This document shows, piece by piece, positions 21,445 to 33,504 of a stretch of 64,000 nucleotides of DNA. The position numbers were made by a program, and so were the translations under genes. Origin of the DNA: Trifolium pratense (taxonomy: Eukaryota; Streptophyta; Magnoliopsida; Fabales; Fabaceae). The notes under the pieces were generated by a model, which was given only the letters and a program-made list of their open reading frames with translations, was not told the DNA's origin and did not search any database. The DNA lies in contig NC_060065.1 of the NCBI RefSeq assembly GCF_020283565.1, positions 29,624,409 to 29,688,408 of the forward strand, given 5' to 3'. The stretch's first letter is position 1. The number at the start of each line of letters is the position of its first letter.

Positions 21445-22697
21445 TTGCAAAACCAACAAGAACTTACTCCGCAATATCAACTATCACATCAAGGGCCGCC
21501 GCACTCAGGAGGATCTTGAGTGATATGCTGTAGCAAAAAACAAACCATATAAGTTTTCTTTCTTTCTTCTGGAATGAAAACAAAACTTCTAAAGAAGTTT
21601 AAAATGGAAAAGAAAAAAAACCAGTAGAACAAAAAAACAAACAAATTGATGAGTCAATCAAGGGTAAAAGGTAACACTTTTTCTCCAAAAGTTATATTGG
21701 TGAAGAGTGAGAGAAAAAAGAATGAAATAAACAATGAAAAGTGAAAAACAAATTCAAAAAGTTAAGATACTAATGACCATAAAACCTCTACAAAACAAAA
21801 CAGAACCTTGCAAATTCACCACTCACAAAAAAAGACTCAAAATCACATAGCATGTGATGCTGTGAAAGAGAACGTGACATACATGAAAGATCCAAACAAC
21901 TTAAGCTAAAGAAAATCATGAAAAAACATGGACATAACTTGTTTGTCAGAAAAGCACAAGGAAAAAAACAAAGCATAGTGGACCAACTTTACAATCTTTT
22001 TTCAAATTTTCAAAAACAAATATCAATGAATCCATTACCTATGTATGAAACAACAACTTGAAAATTTCAAATCATACCAAACAGTTGAAACACACAAACA
22101 ACCAAGTTCATCAGAACCAATTTCAGGATCCAATCAACACATCAAAATTTAAATTATTGACAAATTCAAATTCATCAAAAACAGACAAAAAACCTTGTAT
22201 TTTTTATCCTCATTTTATATTTAGCAGCATTATTAGACCAATTCAAATTCATCAAAACAAAACAAAACAAAACAAAAAAATACCCTTTTATTTTTATCAC
22301 CATTTTTCATTTTGCAGCATCATTAACTAACAATCAACCTAAAAATCAACTAAAAAACCAAACCTAAAAAGAAAACCTCAAAGAATCAACTAAAAACAAT
22401 ATCATAATACAAAACCCAGAAATGCAAAAACACCAACAAAAAAAAAAAAAAAAAAAACTGAATTAAACAACACGTTTTAACAGTCCAAAACATATAACAG
22501 TAAATAATTAACAAAACAAGACCATCAGTGAAATGATTTTTTACAGAAACAAAAAAGAATCTTTTTTTACAAAACAGAATCATTTTATAGAGTAGCCCAG
22601 AAGATTATATGATCTTTGTAAGAAGAAAAAGAGTAGAACTTTAAGCGTTTCAAAATAAAAAGATAGTTTTTTTGAAAAGAAAAGAAAGTAGTAGTAC

Positions 22698-22774
22698 CTA
22701 ACAGATTGTGGAAAAGAGAATGAAAGTGGGAGCAGGTGAAGGAGTAGAATTGTGGGGTGAAGAAGTTGAAATTG

Positions 22775-22820
<46 letters not shown>

Positions 22821-22880
22821 AGAAGAAATGGGTTGGGGTTGGATTGTTCTAATAGGTGGAGAGTTTCTCTGTGTATTCAT
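22698..22880 (-). promoter_or_regulatory. Probable MUR4 5' UTR exon with upstream ORF
   Basis: On the minus strand this stretch ends CTGTTAG|GTACTACTAC, a good donor that would pair with the acceptor near 21531, making a 5' UTR intron of about 1.16 kb. A 60-codon upstream ORF fills it: it starts MNTQRNSPPIRTIQ, runs through a Ser-Leu repeat encoded by a CT microsatellite, and its TAG stop is the last three bases before the donor. Whether it is transcribed or translated is inference; no transcript evidence is available here. Confidence 0.5.
22779..22816. repeat. (GA)n microsatellite in the MUR4 leader region
   Basis: An uninterrupted AG dinucleotide run on the plus strand (CT on the MUR4 sense strand). 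CT-rich tracts near plant transcription starts can act as promoter or leader elements; here that is only suggested by position. Confidence 0.85.
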
Positions 22881-23018
22881 GTTGTCAAAGCGTTACAGGC
22901 TGCAAAAGGAAACAACACCGTAGACTAGACTTTTTCCTTTTTTAATTAATTCTTTTATTTTTGTGAAATTTATTTATTTTTATTTTACCGTCTTAATTAA
23001 TACAAAAGTCAAAATATA

Positions 23019-23821
23019 TTTTGTTTGTATTTTAAGTTCCACTGGTTCTCAAGCTTTCGTTTTCTCTGCTGGCGTTTGGTGGGCCTGGAGACATCGAAAT
23101 TTGATGTGTTTACAAAACGAGACATGGTCTATCAATCGTCTCTCTTTTAATATTCATAGTATGATTGCCACCCTCACCTCTTGTTTTTCATCCCGCTCAA
23201 CAACCACTTCGGAAGAGATCCATGTTAAATGGAACAACAGTAACTACTCCGGTGTTATCCTCAATGTTGACGGAAGTTGCCTCGGATCACCTGTTAGAGC
23301 CGGCTATGGAGGAGTTATCAGAAATGACTCAGGCTACTATTTGTCAGGCTTCTCGGGTTTCATTCAGGGATCCTCAGACATTCTACTCGCAGAGTTATTT
23401 GCCATCTATCAGGGCCTCACTTTGGCGAAAAATATGGCTATTGATGAGTTAGTTTGCTACTCCGATTCTCTCCACTGCATCAACCTCCTTAAAGGTCCCA
23501 ATATCAAATATCATGTTTATGCTGTGTTGATTCAAGACATCAAAGAGTTGATATCTCAAAGGAACATTACCCTTTGCCACACACTCAGAGAGGGAAACAA
23601 TTGTGCGGATTTCTTAGCCAAGCTTGGAGCCTCTTCAGATTCTGATCTCACGATTCATGCGTCCCCCCCAGAAGGTTTCTTTGACATTCTTCGAAGCGAC
23701 GCGACTGGAACTTTCTACCTTAGAGAATAGTTCCCTTTTCTTTTTTCTGTTTTGTTTTTTGTTTTGTTTTGATTAGCCTTGTAACCAAAAAAAAAATCAA
23801 ATATTCTTTGTAATATGAAAT
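23019..23821 (+). mobile_element. 5'-truncated LINE ending in an RNase H domain
   Basis: An open frame to 23730 carries an RNase H domain of the plant RVT_3 type. It begins around 23250 (LNVDGSCLGSPVRAGYGGVI) and has the Glu in LLAELFAIYQGL, the Asp in VCYSDSLHCI and the closing REGNNCADFLAKLG. All acidic catalytic positions are present, unlike most remnants. Upstream from about 23035 is LINE linker protein (FSAGVWWAWRHRN). It ends past the stop with ACCAAAAAAAAAATC, an A-rich tail. GTCAAAATATA occurs at 23008-23018 and 23822-23832 and may be the target duplication, although about 30 bp separate the A tail from the right copy. Confidence 0.8.
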
Positions 23822-24039
23822 GTCAAAATATAATTTGACCGAGGATCAAATCTCGGTTTCTCCATTTTATGTGAATGAGTTTTTAATGATTTGTTATTGG
23901 TTGTATAAAAAGAAAGGAAAATACATTTTTAATAAGTCAAAATGAGATATATATTAACTTAAAAACAGTTTTCTCAGTACAAGGTGTGTCGAGATAGACT
24001 ACCAAAGTTTACAAAGAGACAGAGAAAAAAAAATACATA

Positions 24040-25912
24040 CCCCCTCTGGTTTTATATATAAGAAAACTTTTATTTTTTAGATTCATTAAAGGAAATTAGT
24101 TACAGTTGCTTGAAAGAAGTTATGTAGACATTTTGCTCAAGGGGGTTTAAATCTCAGATCTCTGGCTAATTTAAACACTGCTTCCAACCTTAAACTGTGT
24201 TGGTCTTTGTTTAATTCTAAAGTCTCTTGGTCAAAGCTTCTTTAAGCAAGAGTTTTAAGAGGTAGAAAGGTAACTCAACATCACATTTATTCCTCCATTT
24301 GGAGCAGCATCAAGGAGGAAGCATATGTTATCTTGGATAATTCTATCTGGCTTCTGGGTAATGGAGATTCTATTAGCTTTTGGAATGATATTTGGTGTGG
24401 GTCTGTCCTATCAGAAGTTTTTAGCATTCCTTCCCACATCGGTCGATCCCTCACTTCCACGGTTAGTGATTACATAGTCAATGGCCAATGGAATATACCT
24501 ACTCAATTATCTCAGCATTACAATGCTATCAGTTGCCTTGTTCAACAAGCTACTATCCCCTTAGAGCCTTCTTAGGATAAATTGTTATGGAAGCACAGAG
24601 ATACAGGAGACTTGCAGCTTTCAGAGGCTTATCTTTTCAAGGTTCAGCATTTCCAAGATTTAAATTGGGCCAAACTGATTTGGAGTCCAGATATTCCACC
24701 CTTTAAATCCCTTTTGGCTTGGAGACTCATGCATAACAAAGTCTCTACTTACGACAATCTCATGATTAGAGGATGTTCGTTACCTTCAATGTGCAGCCTT
24801 TGTTGTAAAATTTGGAATCCTCTTTTCATATTTTCTTTGAATGTGATTTTGCAATCAAAATTTGGTCTTGGTTTGCAGATTGCTTGGGTATGGTTTTACC
24901 GTTCACAACTATGGAGGACACATGTGGAGAATTTGTGATTTAAATTAGTCTCCTCAATGTAAGTCAGTTCTTACCTCTGCTATAGTCAATTTGTTAAACA
25001 CAATTTGGTATGCCAGAAATCAAGCTCGTTTTTGCAACAAAATCATTAACTAGAAATCCCATATCTCTACAATAATTGCTAACGTTTCTCTATCGGGTAA
25101 CAACTCTAAAAAGATTTCTTCCAACTCAATCAGAGACTTCATGATTTTGAAGCATTTTAATGTTAATATTCGTCATCCAAAGATCCCTATTATTAAAGAA
25201 ATAATTTGACAACCCCCTTTGATTAATTGGACAAAGTGCAATATTGATGGTGTAGCAAAAGGTAATCCTGGAATTGCTGGTTGTGGTGGGGTTTTTAGAA
25301 ACCATGCTGCTGATTTTGTGTACTATTTTGCATAACCTTTGGGCATCACATCTTCCTACCAAGCTGAATTATGTGCAGCTATGTCAGCCATAGAAATTTC
25401 TTACAAATATCGCTGGAATAACCTCTGGATTGAATATGATTCAGCCCTTGTGATTCTAGCTTTTAACAACACTAAAACTACAGTTACTTGGAACTTAAGA
25501 AACAAGTGGAACAATGCAATGTTTCTCTTCAAACAAGTGAATGGTCTTGTCTCTCATATTTTTAGAGAAGGGAATCAAGTTGCTGACACCCTTGCTTCTC
25601 TTAGTTGTAGTTTATCTTCCTACACCTTTTGGCTTGAACCTCTTGATTTTCTTGCAGCTAGCTTACATAGGAACAAGTAAGGTTTTACAACCTTTAGATA
25701 TTGTGTTTGATGGAGTTTTGGTTTTTGTCCCCTCCATCTTGTTTTGTTGTTCACTTTTTCTTATTATCTATATATTTTGGGTTGGTTAGCTTGCTGCTAC
25801 CAACTTCTTTTGCTTTAAATATATATATATAGACTATAATATAGTTTAAATACATCCATTCTACAATAAATCTAAAAAGTAAAAGTTTTTTTATACATAT
25901 GATTGAAGGGAG
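24040..25912. mobile_element. Mariner/Stowaway-type terminal repeats enclosing a LINE
   Basis: The left end CCCCCTCTGGTTTTATATAT continues to ACTTTTATTTTTTAGATT. The right end is its reverse complement with changes (AATCTAAAAAGTAAAAGT ... GATTGAAGGGAG). Both are bounded by TA, the target duplication of Tc1/mariner elements. Such MITEs are normally 150-300 bp; here the ends stand 1.87 kb apart because LINE sequence fills the middle. Confidence 0.7.
24130..25800 (+). mobile_element. LINE 3' remnant (zinc-binding domain and RNase H)
   Basis: Frames at 24333-24575 (SIWLLGNGDSISFWNDIWCG) and 24582-24938 (LIWSPDIPPFKSLLAWRLMH, then C..C near 24790) are the LINE region between RT and the zinc-binding domain. 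RNase H follows at about 25226-25677 (CNIDGVAKGNPGIAGCGGVF, ending FREGNQVADTLASL). Stops at about 24573 and 25333-25335 (TAA) and frameshifts near 24830 and 25200 inactivate it. It probably inserted in the mariner-type MITE that surrounds it. Confidence 0.8.
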
Positions 25913-26153
25913 TATACACAAATGATACATATTAGTAAGGTCTGGATCAAATGACATCAACTAGTAATAATCACACATTTTTAAGATAAATTTATTATTC
26001 TTGATAATTTTTTTAAAATTCGATGTTTTCTATCAAAAGTTTCTATAATAAGAAATGCAAATTATATTTTAACTTTTGCTTATATTTAAGATCGAAGGAA
26101 ACAAGTTTGGATATAGGTATATATAGTCGCAAAGTAAAATTGGACAATCTTTA

Positions 26154-26325
26154 TTAATTTTTAGTTGGTTCAGTGATAATTGACACTAAAATTGGTAGAG
26201 AAGATCACTATTCAATCCCTTGTAACTGTGATCGAGAGGGGGCTGGAACCACTATATGTAAGAACTGACCTCCAAATCAGATTATACGGTATAATGGATC
26301 AGATACCGGTAGTGAAAACCAAAAA
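26154..26325 (+). mobile_element. SINE with A-tail and imperfect ~23-bp target duplication
   Basis: Starts near TTTTAGTTGGTTCAGTGATA, contains a CAATCCCTTGTAACTGTG segment and ends GTGAAAACCAAAAAAAA. The flanks at 26131-26153 (AAAGTAAAATTGGACAATC...) and 26326-26348 (AAAGTAAAAATGGAGAATC...) match with two differences. The internal TAGTTGGTTCAGTGAT resembles an RNA polymerase III A box. Confidence 0.75.
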
Positions 26326-26348
26326 AAAGTAAAAATGGAGAATCTTTA

Positions 26349-27165
26349 CTGCCAAATATATTTGTTGAGAATAATATAAATAAATATATTTAAAATAACA
26401 TAAATTTATATTAAAAACAAAAACATCTTTACAAGTCATAATTTAATTTGAATTTCTTGATTTAGAATATTTTTAAAATTTGTCTCTTTTTTTAATAAGA
26501 TAAATTTTTGTCTATTATTTAAGAATATAGTTTGAAAATGTATTTTTTTCTTCTTATAATTTAGTATCTGACATGTCTTGAATAAAATTACGGCCAACGG
26601 AAATACTTCTAAAAATCAAAAGAACAAAAGTAAATAGTGAATTTAGTTTGTTATTTTGTTTATAAATGGTTTCAAAATACTCTTTTTGTATATTGAATAT
26701 AGATGTGTCTTACTTTGACTTCTCATTTTCAAAAATAAACTTACTAGTATTAATAAAAAATATATTAAAGAAATAACAAATACATCTAGTCATTTAAACT
26801 ATAATTTATATTTTTTTTTTACTTACAGTTAGTTGAGTCAACGAATGTGGATCCAGTTGATAAGGGCATCAATTCAATTTCATGTTCAATGGAAAAATAT
26901 CATCGGTAAATATCTTCTATTAATGTTTTTCGAGTTTTGAAATTTACTCGGAAACAACTCACCTAAATTTTTTATCATCAAAAGTAAAGAGAAAAAAAAA
27001 ATGAAAGAGTGTATATTTTTATTTATTTATAGTTTTCACCATCGATATCCGTCTCATTAAATCGTCTAATTTAGTTCGAGGTGATTTATAAAATCAAGTG
27101 GTTTTTGTTTTTGTTTTTGTTTTTGTTGAGAGGGTGTCTCTCTCTTTATACATTTTTCTTTCATT
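26349..27165. other. Intergenic, no gene recognised
   Basis: Very AT-rich sequence, including a (GTTTTT)n stretch at about 27105-27126. No coding frame or mobile-element boundary is evident. Confidence 0.4.
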
Positions 27166-27169
27166 ATAG

Positions 27170-27305
27170 GCATCACTTTCTTTCATTAGGTACCATTGCC
27201 GATTTGCCGTAAACCCTCTGTTGGGGGGTATCCGGCTAGGTATCATTTTCTTTCATTAGGTACCATTGCCATTAACCCTCTTTTGGGGGTATGGGGCTAG
27301 TGTGA
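27170..27305 (+). repeat. Tandem direct duplication, about 65-70 bp unit
   Basis: TTTCTTTCATTAGGTACCAT, then ACCCTCT-TTGGGGG and GGCTAG, occurs twice in succession. The copies differ by a short indel and a few substitutions. Confidence 0.75.
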
Positions 27306-27703
27306 CTAGAATCGTGCAAAATTTTCTTACGCAATATTTAAATTGGTGAAAGTAGATACAATTCTACCACATTTTCTATGATTTTTATTATAAGAAAAAA
27401 TATTAAATAATTGATGTATTTGATCTTATATAAAATAGAGTAGTAGTTTACTTTAGATGTATAGAGTTCTAACCACTACTGGTATATTGCCCCTAATAAA
27501 TAGTTTAATAGCTAAAATTTTACATTTTCAGGTGAATAAATGAATTTATCATAGTTTGAACATCAGTCTATATAAAATGTTCCAACCAACTTAGATATGA
27601 TCACGTGATAGGGTGAATAACTCAACTGGTTTGAGCTTGAGGTTTACTAATGTACTTTTTTTTTTGGACTACCATGAAATCTTTGTCAGAGATCATGTAG
27701 AGC

Positions 27704-27885
27704 GAGTTGAGATCCTCTCCATTTCTTATGTTTTCCATTTCTTCCATTACCAAAGTTTTTAAATATTTTGGGGTGTATAAATGACATTTGGACCCACTTG
27801 ATGTCACATTTTTGCATTTATATTCCCAAAACTATATAATAATGGAGGAAATAGAAAGAATTGGAAATGGAGAGGATCCTAACTC
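27704..27885. mobile_element. 182-bp MITE with perfect 9-bp target duplication
   Basis: Ends GAGTTGAGATCCTCTCCATT and the near reverse complement (AATGGAGAGGATCCTAACTC). ATGTAGAGC stands at 27695-27703 and 27886-27894. The arms extend about 45 bp with minor mismatches. The size and 9-bp duplication fit a Mutator-type MITE. Confidence 0.85.
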
Positions 27886-28606
27886 ATGTAGAGCATACAA
27901 GCTGAATTTTCATCTTTCAATCGGATTTTTTTTATACATAGGATAGGAGTGAAGATCAAACCTTTGGCCTTCTATTTAAGAGGATCAAAAATAAAAAATA
28001 TTACTACTTAAACCAATTCATATGAGTCTAAATAAAACCTCTAACCATCTGCTTAGGAGTCTAGAAATCCTTCCTACTTAGACCAAATTTTTGGTCAAGG
28101 TATTAAGCTTTTTTTTGTTACAATTAAATACTATTTTTACTCTTCCTTTATGTGATCATTATTTTTGGATTTGAATTCTCTACATTCAAATATTCTACCT
28201 TCACCTATATTTAGTTTATTTTTAAGGACAATAATACTACTAAGTATCTATGGTAACACTTTTGACAAAGGGAGAAAATATCTTAGTTTAGGGTGATGAA
28301 AAAGAACATGAAAAGGGTCCCAATGACCGACATGGGTGTCAGGGAGGGACATGGAAATTCCGTTCGTCGACCAAAGAACAACAAATGGTAACATATTATT
28401 GGATGTTCAGAAACGTTGTTGTCGAGATGATCTCTCCTCTCTTTAATCACGGGAATTCAATTCTTCAATGCAGACACAAACACACACAATTTCTTTCCAA
28501 TAATGCTAGTTAATAATGTTCAACAATCTTTTGATTTTTTTAATGATAAATTACTTCAAACTTAACCAATGTTTTGAATTTCATCTATGATTTAAGTATC
28601 TAATAG

Positions 28607-29163
28607 CTATGAAACACAGACATCTCTATCATTAGGTGTGTCGCGATGTCTGATACTCGTATGACACTTCTGCGACACGTGTTGGATAGTTTAGATCGGT
28701 GTCCAAAAAACTCTCAAATTCGACACTCATTTGATCGGTGTCCGACATTTGTAAAACACTCGTACGAGGTACGACACGTGTCGGACAAGTGTTCCAAAAA
28801 AATATTTGTTCTTTGCTTATAACTCTCTTTAAGCACATATCACACATATCTACAAGAGTTAAAGATGTGTCGAAACAACAATATTGATCAACGATGGATT
28901 GAAGAGATTACATTTTGATTACAATATTTTTAAGTTTTTCAATAGTAGATGGATAAAAAAAGGTAAAATACTATTGTATCTTGTTTTAAAACTTCTTTTA
29001 AGAAATAATTTGCTCAACTTAGATTAACATATATATATTTTGATTCTCAATTTATATCTTTTTTAAATATGTAGTAGTGTCGGTATCCTATATTTTTTGC
29101 ATTAGCGGTGTCACCGTGCTCGTGTCGTGTCGCGGTGTCCGTGTCGGAGTCTGTGTTTCATAG
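28607..29163. mobile_element. Foldback transposon with GTGTCG-rich ends
   Basis: Terminal repeats CTATGAAACACAGAC / GTCTGTGTTTCATAG lead into GC-richer arms full of GTGTCG/CGACAC motifs. The flanks TCTAATAG (28599-28606) and TGTAATAG (29164-29171) differ by one base, an 8-bp duplication as for hAT elements. The centre (about 28800-29085) is AT-rich and non-coding. Confidence 0.7.
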
Positions 29164-29450
29164 TGTAATAGTATTAAAAATTTTAGGAAGAATTTGTCAA
29201 CCATTTGATTCTCATAAAGCTCGAGTGATTAGTCTTTCCAGTTATACGCGGAGGAATTATGGTTTATGCCCATTTTTTTTACATAATACTACTCTTGTCC
29301 CTAAATATAGGACCTCATTGACTAATTAATAAGGGAAATTAACAAAGTTAATAGTATTGATAACTTCATTGATATTTAATGTTATTTTTCCAAGTTTATC
29401 CTTTAAGAATGCGAATTTATTTACTCTATGTTTTATGATAAGAATCAGCA

Positions 29451-29542
29451 AAGCCACTAGGTTTGGTCTAGTGGTGAGAGATTTGAGTAGTATGCATGAA
29501 GTCCTAGGTTTGATCCTCATTGCCAATATTGTAAACCAAAAA
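29451..29542 (+). mobile_element. Short SINE (about 92 bp)
   Basis: Contains GGTCTAGTGGTGAGAG (A-box-like) and GTCCTAGGTTTGATCCTC (B-box-like), so it derives from a tRNA-type head. It ends in an AACCAAAAA tail. ATGATAAGAATCAGCA at 29435-29450 and ATGATAGGAATCAGCA at 29543-29558 form a 16-bp duplication with one mismatch. Confidence 0.8.
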
Positions 29543-29558
29543 ATGATAGGAATCAGCA

Positions 29559-31486
29559 TAAATAATCAATTTGTCCCCGTAAGTTCGTGAGTTTTTTTTT
29601 TTTCGTCTCTGTATCTTTTTTGTTTTAAAATAATATCTGAATGTGCGAATCATTTTTGGTTTTCGTCTCTAACGTTAAGTGTCATTTCAAAAATGATGAT
29701 GTAACAAACGGAGACTGACGTGATAGTGTGTGACATGACAAATGAGGATGATGTGTCAAAAATATATTGCAGGTGCAACATAGTTCCATTTTCTCTTAAA
29801 TTTTCGACCAAATTAGGCACGAGTTTCGCACAATCTAGTTCATTTCAACATATTTCCATCTATATTCACAAAACTTCATAAACTAGTAATAAATTGAGTT
29901 GAGCAAGACTAAATCTTTAACTATGATTGGTGGTCGTGGTGGACGTAATTCTGTTTTATCATTTTCTGATTGGTATACTAATCCTATTGTATGTTTAAAA
30001 GAATCTCCTTTATAATTTTAAGCGATTGAATATCCATTATATTACTTTATAATTCAATTTTGATGTTAAAAAAATCTCTAATTGTGACAAATTAACGTTC
30101 ATATTCTTCTTTGTTTTTGTTAAATAACTTAGTGGCTAGAAATTTCACCATTAAATTAGATAAGTGAGATGACCGGAGTTCAAACTTCAACTCCCTACAT
30201 GTATAATATAATGTTTCTGCCAACTGAGTTAAACTCTGAAACACATTCGGATTCTTATTAGGAGAGAAAAGTGACAAATTAAAGTGCACTAATAATTGTG
30301 AATCAAAGATTTCATTTTTGGCTCGTTCAAAAAAAAAAAAAATCATTTTTGGAAACATTGAGGTTAGTGTTCATAAGTTATTCAATATCAAAATTGTTAA
30401 ACTCAACGGGACTACCAATTCAAACTCAATGTGTGACTTTCAATTGTGTTTGTCAATTTATCTACGGAAAGAAAAAATTATTGATTTGAGAAAAACTACT
30501 TATATATTTTTTTTAAATCGGGTATCCTCTGCGCTCAAATGCAGAGATTAATCCCTCGAGCTTTGCGAAAAAAATTACTTTTAATTGTCCATTATATTAT
30601 ATATGTAGGAGGTTGGAGTTTGAACTTCGATAATCTCACTTATCCAACTTATAAGTGAAGTTTCTAACCACTAAATTACGACAAAAAATAAATTGTTTTA
30701 ATTAAAGTGCACCAATAGTCATTTTATAATTGTCGAACTCAAACTCTTATCACAAACTAACACCTCATTATTTATCTATATAAATTAAAAAAAGTCAAAA
30801 TACAAACATTTGGTCACTAATTCTCAATAATCATTGAGAAGCACGTGAATTTTTCTTTTTTCTCTTTCCCTCAAATTATTTTTAATTCTTTCTAATGTAT
30901 GTACTGATTACTCATGCATAACAACAATTATTTTCATATAAAAATGTCGTATGTCATTATCGCACACAATCAATAGACCTACGAAATAAAATAATCTTAA
31001 TATATAACTAATATTTCAAACACTTATGCCAACTATATACTACTCTCCTTTATCCACCTTAGAAGGAATCAATAATCTATACACGATCAAAATCGATTTT
31101 GGAAAAATGGAAAGAAGTTATGCACATGAGCCATTTGATGCAATTATAATTTGTTTTCTATCAAGTTTGTGTTAACTAAGGAAGGTGGCAATGCTATTAG
31201 CCTAGAGATAAAGCAAAGTCAAGCAGCTTTCCATTTTATACGTCATGAAAGGGTCTACTAGTAATTAAGATAATAATGTACAATTATAATGAGTTTGTAT
31301 GTATAGCCTAACTTAACCACATACAGATCTCATCCATCCATTCATTTTTTATTTTTATTTTTTTTGTGATAAATTTGATAAATTTCTATTAGTACATGAA
31401 ATTTCAATTATTAAAAAAATAATTAAAGGCAGAGATTGCCCTTAGTTTTGTCCGGTATGGGTGACAGTCCGTTTACGTAACATTTT
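29559..31486. other. Intergenic, no gene recognised
   Basis: AT-rich sequence with short low-complexity runs. The part around 29570-29700 (GTCCCCGTAAGTTCG) resembles the edge of an old DNA transposon, but no second end was found. Confidence 0.35.
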
Positions 31487-31495
31487 TTATTTTTA

Positions 31496-31891
31496 GGAAA
31501 ATGTTAACATGTGCATCAAGGAAACATGTTAAAAATATAAATGTAGAAATATTTTCTTATAACTTGTGCATTATATTTTTTAAACATTAAATTCTTTACC
31601 AACAATGAATTAGTCCAAGTGGTAAGGGTCTTGGTCCCCTTAAGCATGTGGTCAGGGGTTCGATTTCTGGCTCATGTGTATGGAGAAAATTCGGTTGGGA
31701 GGGGAGAACCCACCTTGTGTGCCCCACAGGTTCCCCGACGGAGATTAGTCATCGCTACGGCGGTGGAAACTTCGTACCAATATCATGGTAACAAAAAAAA
31801 AAAAACATTAAATTCTTTTATGTTATTAAATGCAAATTTCTATTTTTAGATACTTTAACATGTGCCCTTGATGCACATGTTAACATGACCC
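31496..31891. mobile_element. MITE (GTGCCC-hairpin family) hosting a nested SINE, 9-bp target duplication
   Basis: The terminal arms hold a perfect 21-bp inverted repeat (31501-31521 and 31866-31886, beginning ATGTTAACATGTGCATC). The 9-mer TTATTTTTA is repeated exactly at 31487-31495 and 31892-31900. Without the nested SINE the element is about 175 bp, the same size as the copies at 18050 and 37142. Confidence 0.88.
31598..31802 (+). mobile_element. SINE nested in the MITE, 16-bp target duplication
   Basis: The tRNA-like head carries TTAGTCCAAGTGGTAAGGGT (A box) and GGGGTTCGATTTCTGGC (B box). The body ends ATCATGGTAACAAAAAAAAA. AAACATTAAATTCTTT is repeated exactly at 31582-31597 and 31803-31818. 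It is a clean full-length copy. Confidence 0.9.
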
Positions 31892-31900
31892 TTATTTTTA

Positions 31901-33305
31901 AGCAAATAACAATACATTAGATAGAAAGAAGGGATAAATAAGTTGGGGGGATAAATAAGTTGGGGGTAAGAACATAACTCAGCAACCACACAAAAGTGTA
32001 AAGATAATCTTGAATGGGTAATACAACCTTAAGCAATTTACACAAAACACAACTGGACCAAAATCTAGTGAAAGAGTCAAATGTGAAGCAGCCGAAGACA
32101 CATCAAACACAATCCAGCATGCCCAATGCGGGATCCAAAACCAAATTGAAAAAATAAAATAAAAACGAACCAATCTATCTCTTAATGCACGACGACTGAA
32201 TCTGATCGTCAAAACAGAAACAAAGATACCAACCGACAATTTGCTACAGCAGCAACGAGTACAAGGCCAATTTCTAGCCTTATATGTAACGGAAAAGGAG
32301 AAGAGCAAATGACGACAACAAAGAACGATTCAAGCCACCGTCATAAAGCACTCAAAAACTCCAATCAGCAGATATGAAGATCCAAACCTAGACCTGTCAC
32401 CTTTGCATCGCGGATGCAGAATTGAAAGCTTTGATCCTTGACAGGAAGGAAGAGGGTGAAAACAAATTCAGAATCACAACCACCCAGCCGCACAAGAGAC
32501 AGATGAGGAGGAGCAAATCGAAATGGGTTGAATTGAAACCAACCAAACAAAAATAGTATATGTTTGCCTAACTCAACCCTGGGTCCCTACATATAAATGT
32601 GATGTCTCTATCAATTAAGCTAAATTCTTCAGGACAAATATTTAGATTATCTTATCTAAATAATTTTGAATATCATATAGGTGTTTAACTATTATTTTTT
32701 GGCAAAAATATAGGTGTTTAATTTGATTAAGAAATTAGGTAGTATTTGAATTTTCAATGCCTAACTTAGTGTTCACTTCTTATAGATAGCCGGCCACTAA
32801 CGGGTAGGAGGGAACCAATTAATCAATTATATGGGTTGTTGGACTTTTTCTATCTTGTTCTTTCATCGTTTTCTATTTGGAAAGAGACATAATACCCAAA
32901 TAAAAATTATTAAAAAAAAATTAAAATCAAAAGAGACAACCCATCTTTCCAATTCACATGATATAATAAATATATTCAGTCTAAAGGCAACTTCAAAATT
33001 AATTTTAGCAAAGTCTTTGTCAAAATTGATTCTTTTTTTATTTAATTAAGTGAAAGTGAAGGAAAGGGATGTCAAGTTGAAATTATGGTATTAGGAACTG
33101 TTATTTTCTCCTTACTTCATCATGTTGGATTGTTTGAAAGAATTTAATTATGCTATTTGCGTAGGAATAAGATTACGGTTGAGGTTAGTTATGAGTTCAA
33201 TTTCTTTTTAAAGCTTTTATTTTTTTTTTGAAACATTCTTTTTAAAGCTAGCTTGTAATCTTATTCAACATGTCACTTTTTATAGAGTTGAGAAAGTTGG
33301 TACAA
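31901..33305. other. Intergenic, no gene recognised
   Basis: 31960-32560 is less AT-rich than its surroundings and has open stretches on the minus strand, but none resembles a known protein. It may be an old LINE leader or pseudogene. 32560-33300 is ordinary AT-rich DNA. Confidence 0.35.
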
Positions 33306-33504
33306 ATTCTTCGTCCTTAGCTATCAAATACCAAACTTCCTAAACACCAAATTTTTCAAAAATATCTTAATTGGATCTCTTCAAATATTCATTATGATTT
33401 GAAATTAGTGGCATATTTAGGTATAAAAGTTTTTGACTTAAATACTACTACCATCCCCTAATTTTGTCTGCTTCTTCAAATCAACCCCTATTTGATACAA
33501 AAAG
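33306..33504 (+). repeat. Left copy of duplicated host DNA flanking the hAT element
   Basis: 33306-33465 (160 bp) appears base-for-base identical to 36295-36454. It is joined directly to 33462-33504, which matches 36947-36989. In the right copy these two pieces are about 490 bp apart; here that middle is missing, with TTTT shared at the join. Confidence 0.9.

Noticed and set aside
22963..23040. N-terminal part of the open frame leading to the LINE RNase H
   Set aside because: It lies before the LINE sequence and before the probable target duplication; the upstream ATG is host AT-rich DNA.
31612..31690. tRNA gene in the SINE head
   Set aside because: A and B boxes are present but the acceptor and anticodon stems do not close, and a body with A-tail and target duplication follows.
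31979..32550. Minus-strand open frames as a possible small gene
   Set aside because: No recognisable domain, no splice-consistent extension, and two unrelated frames; left unassigned.
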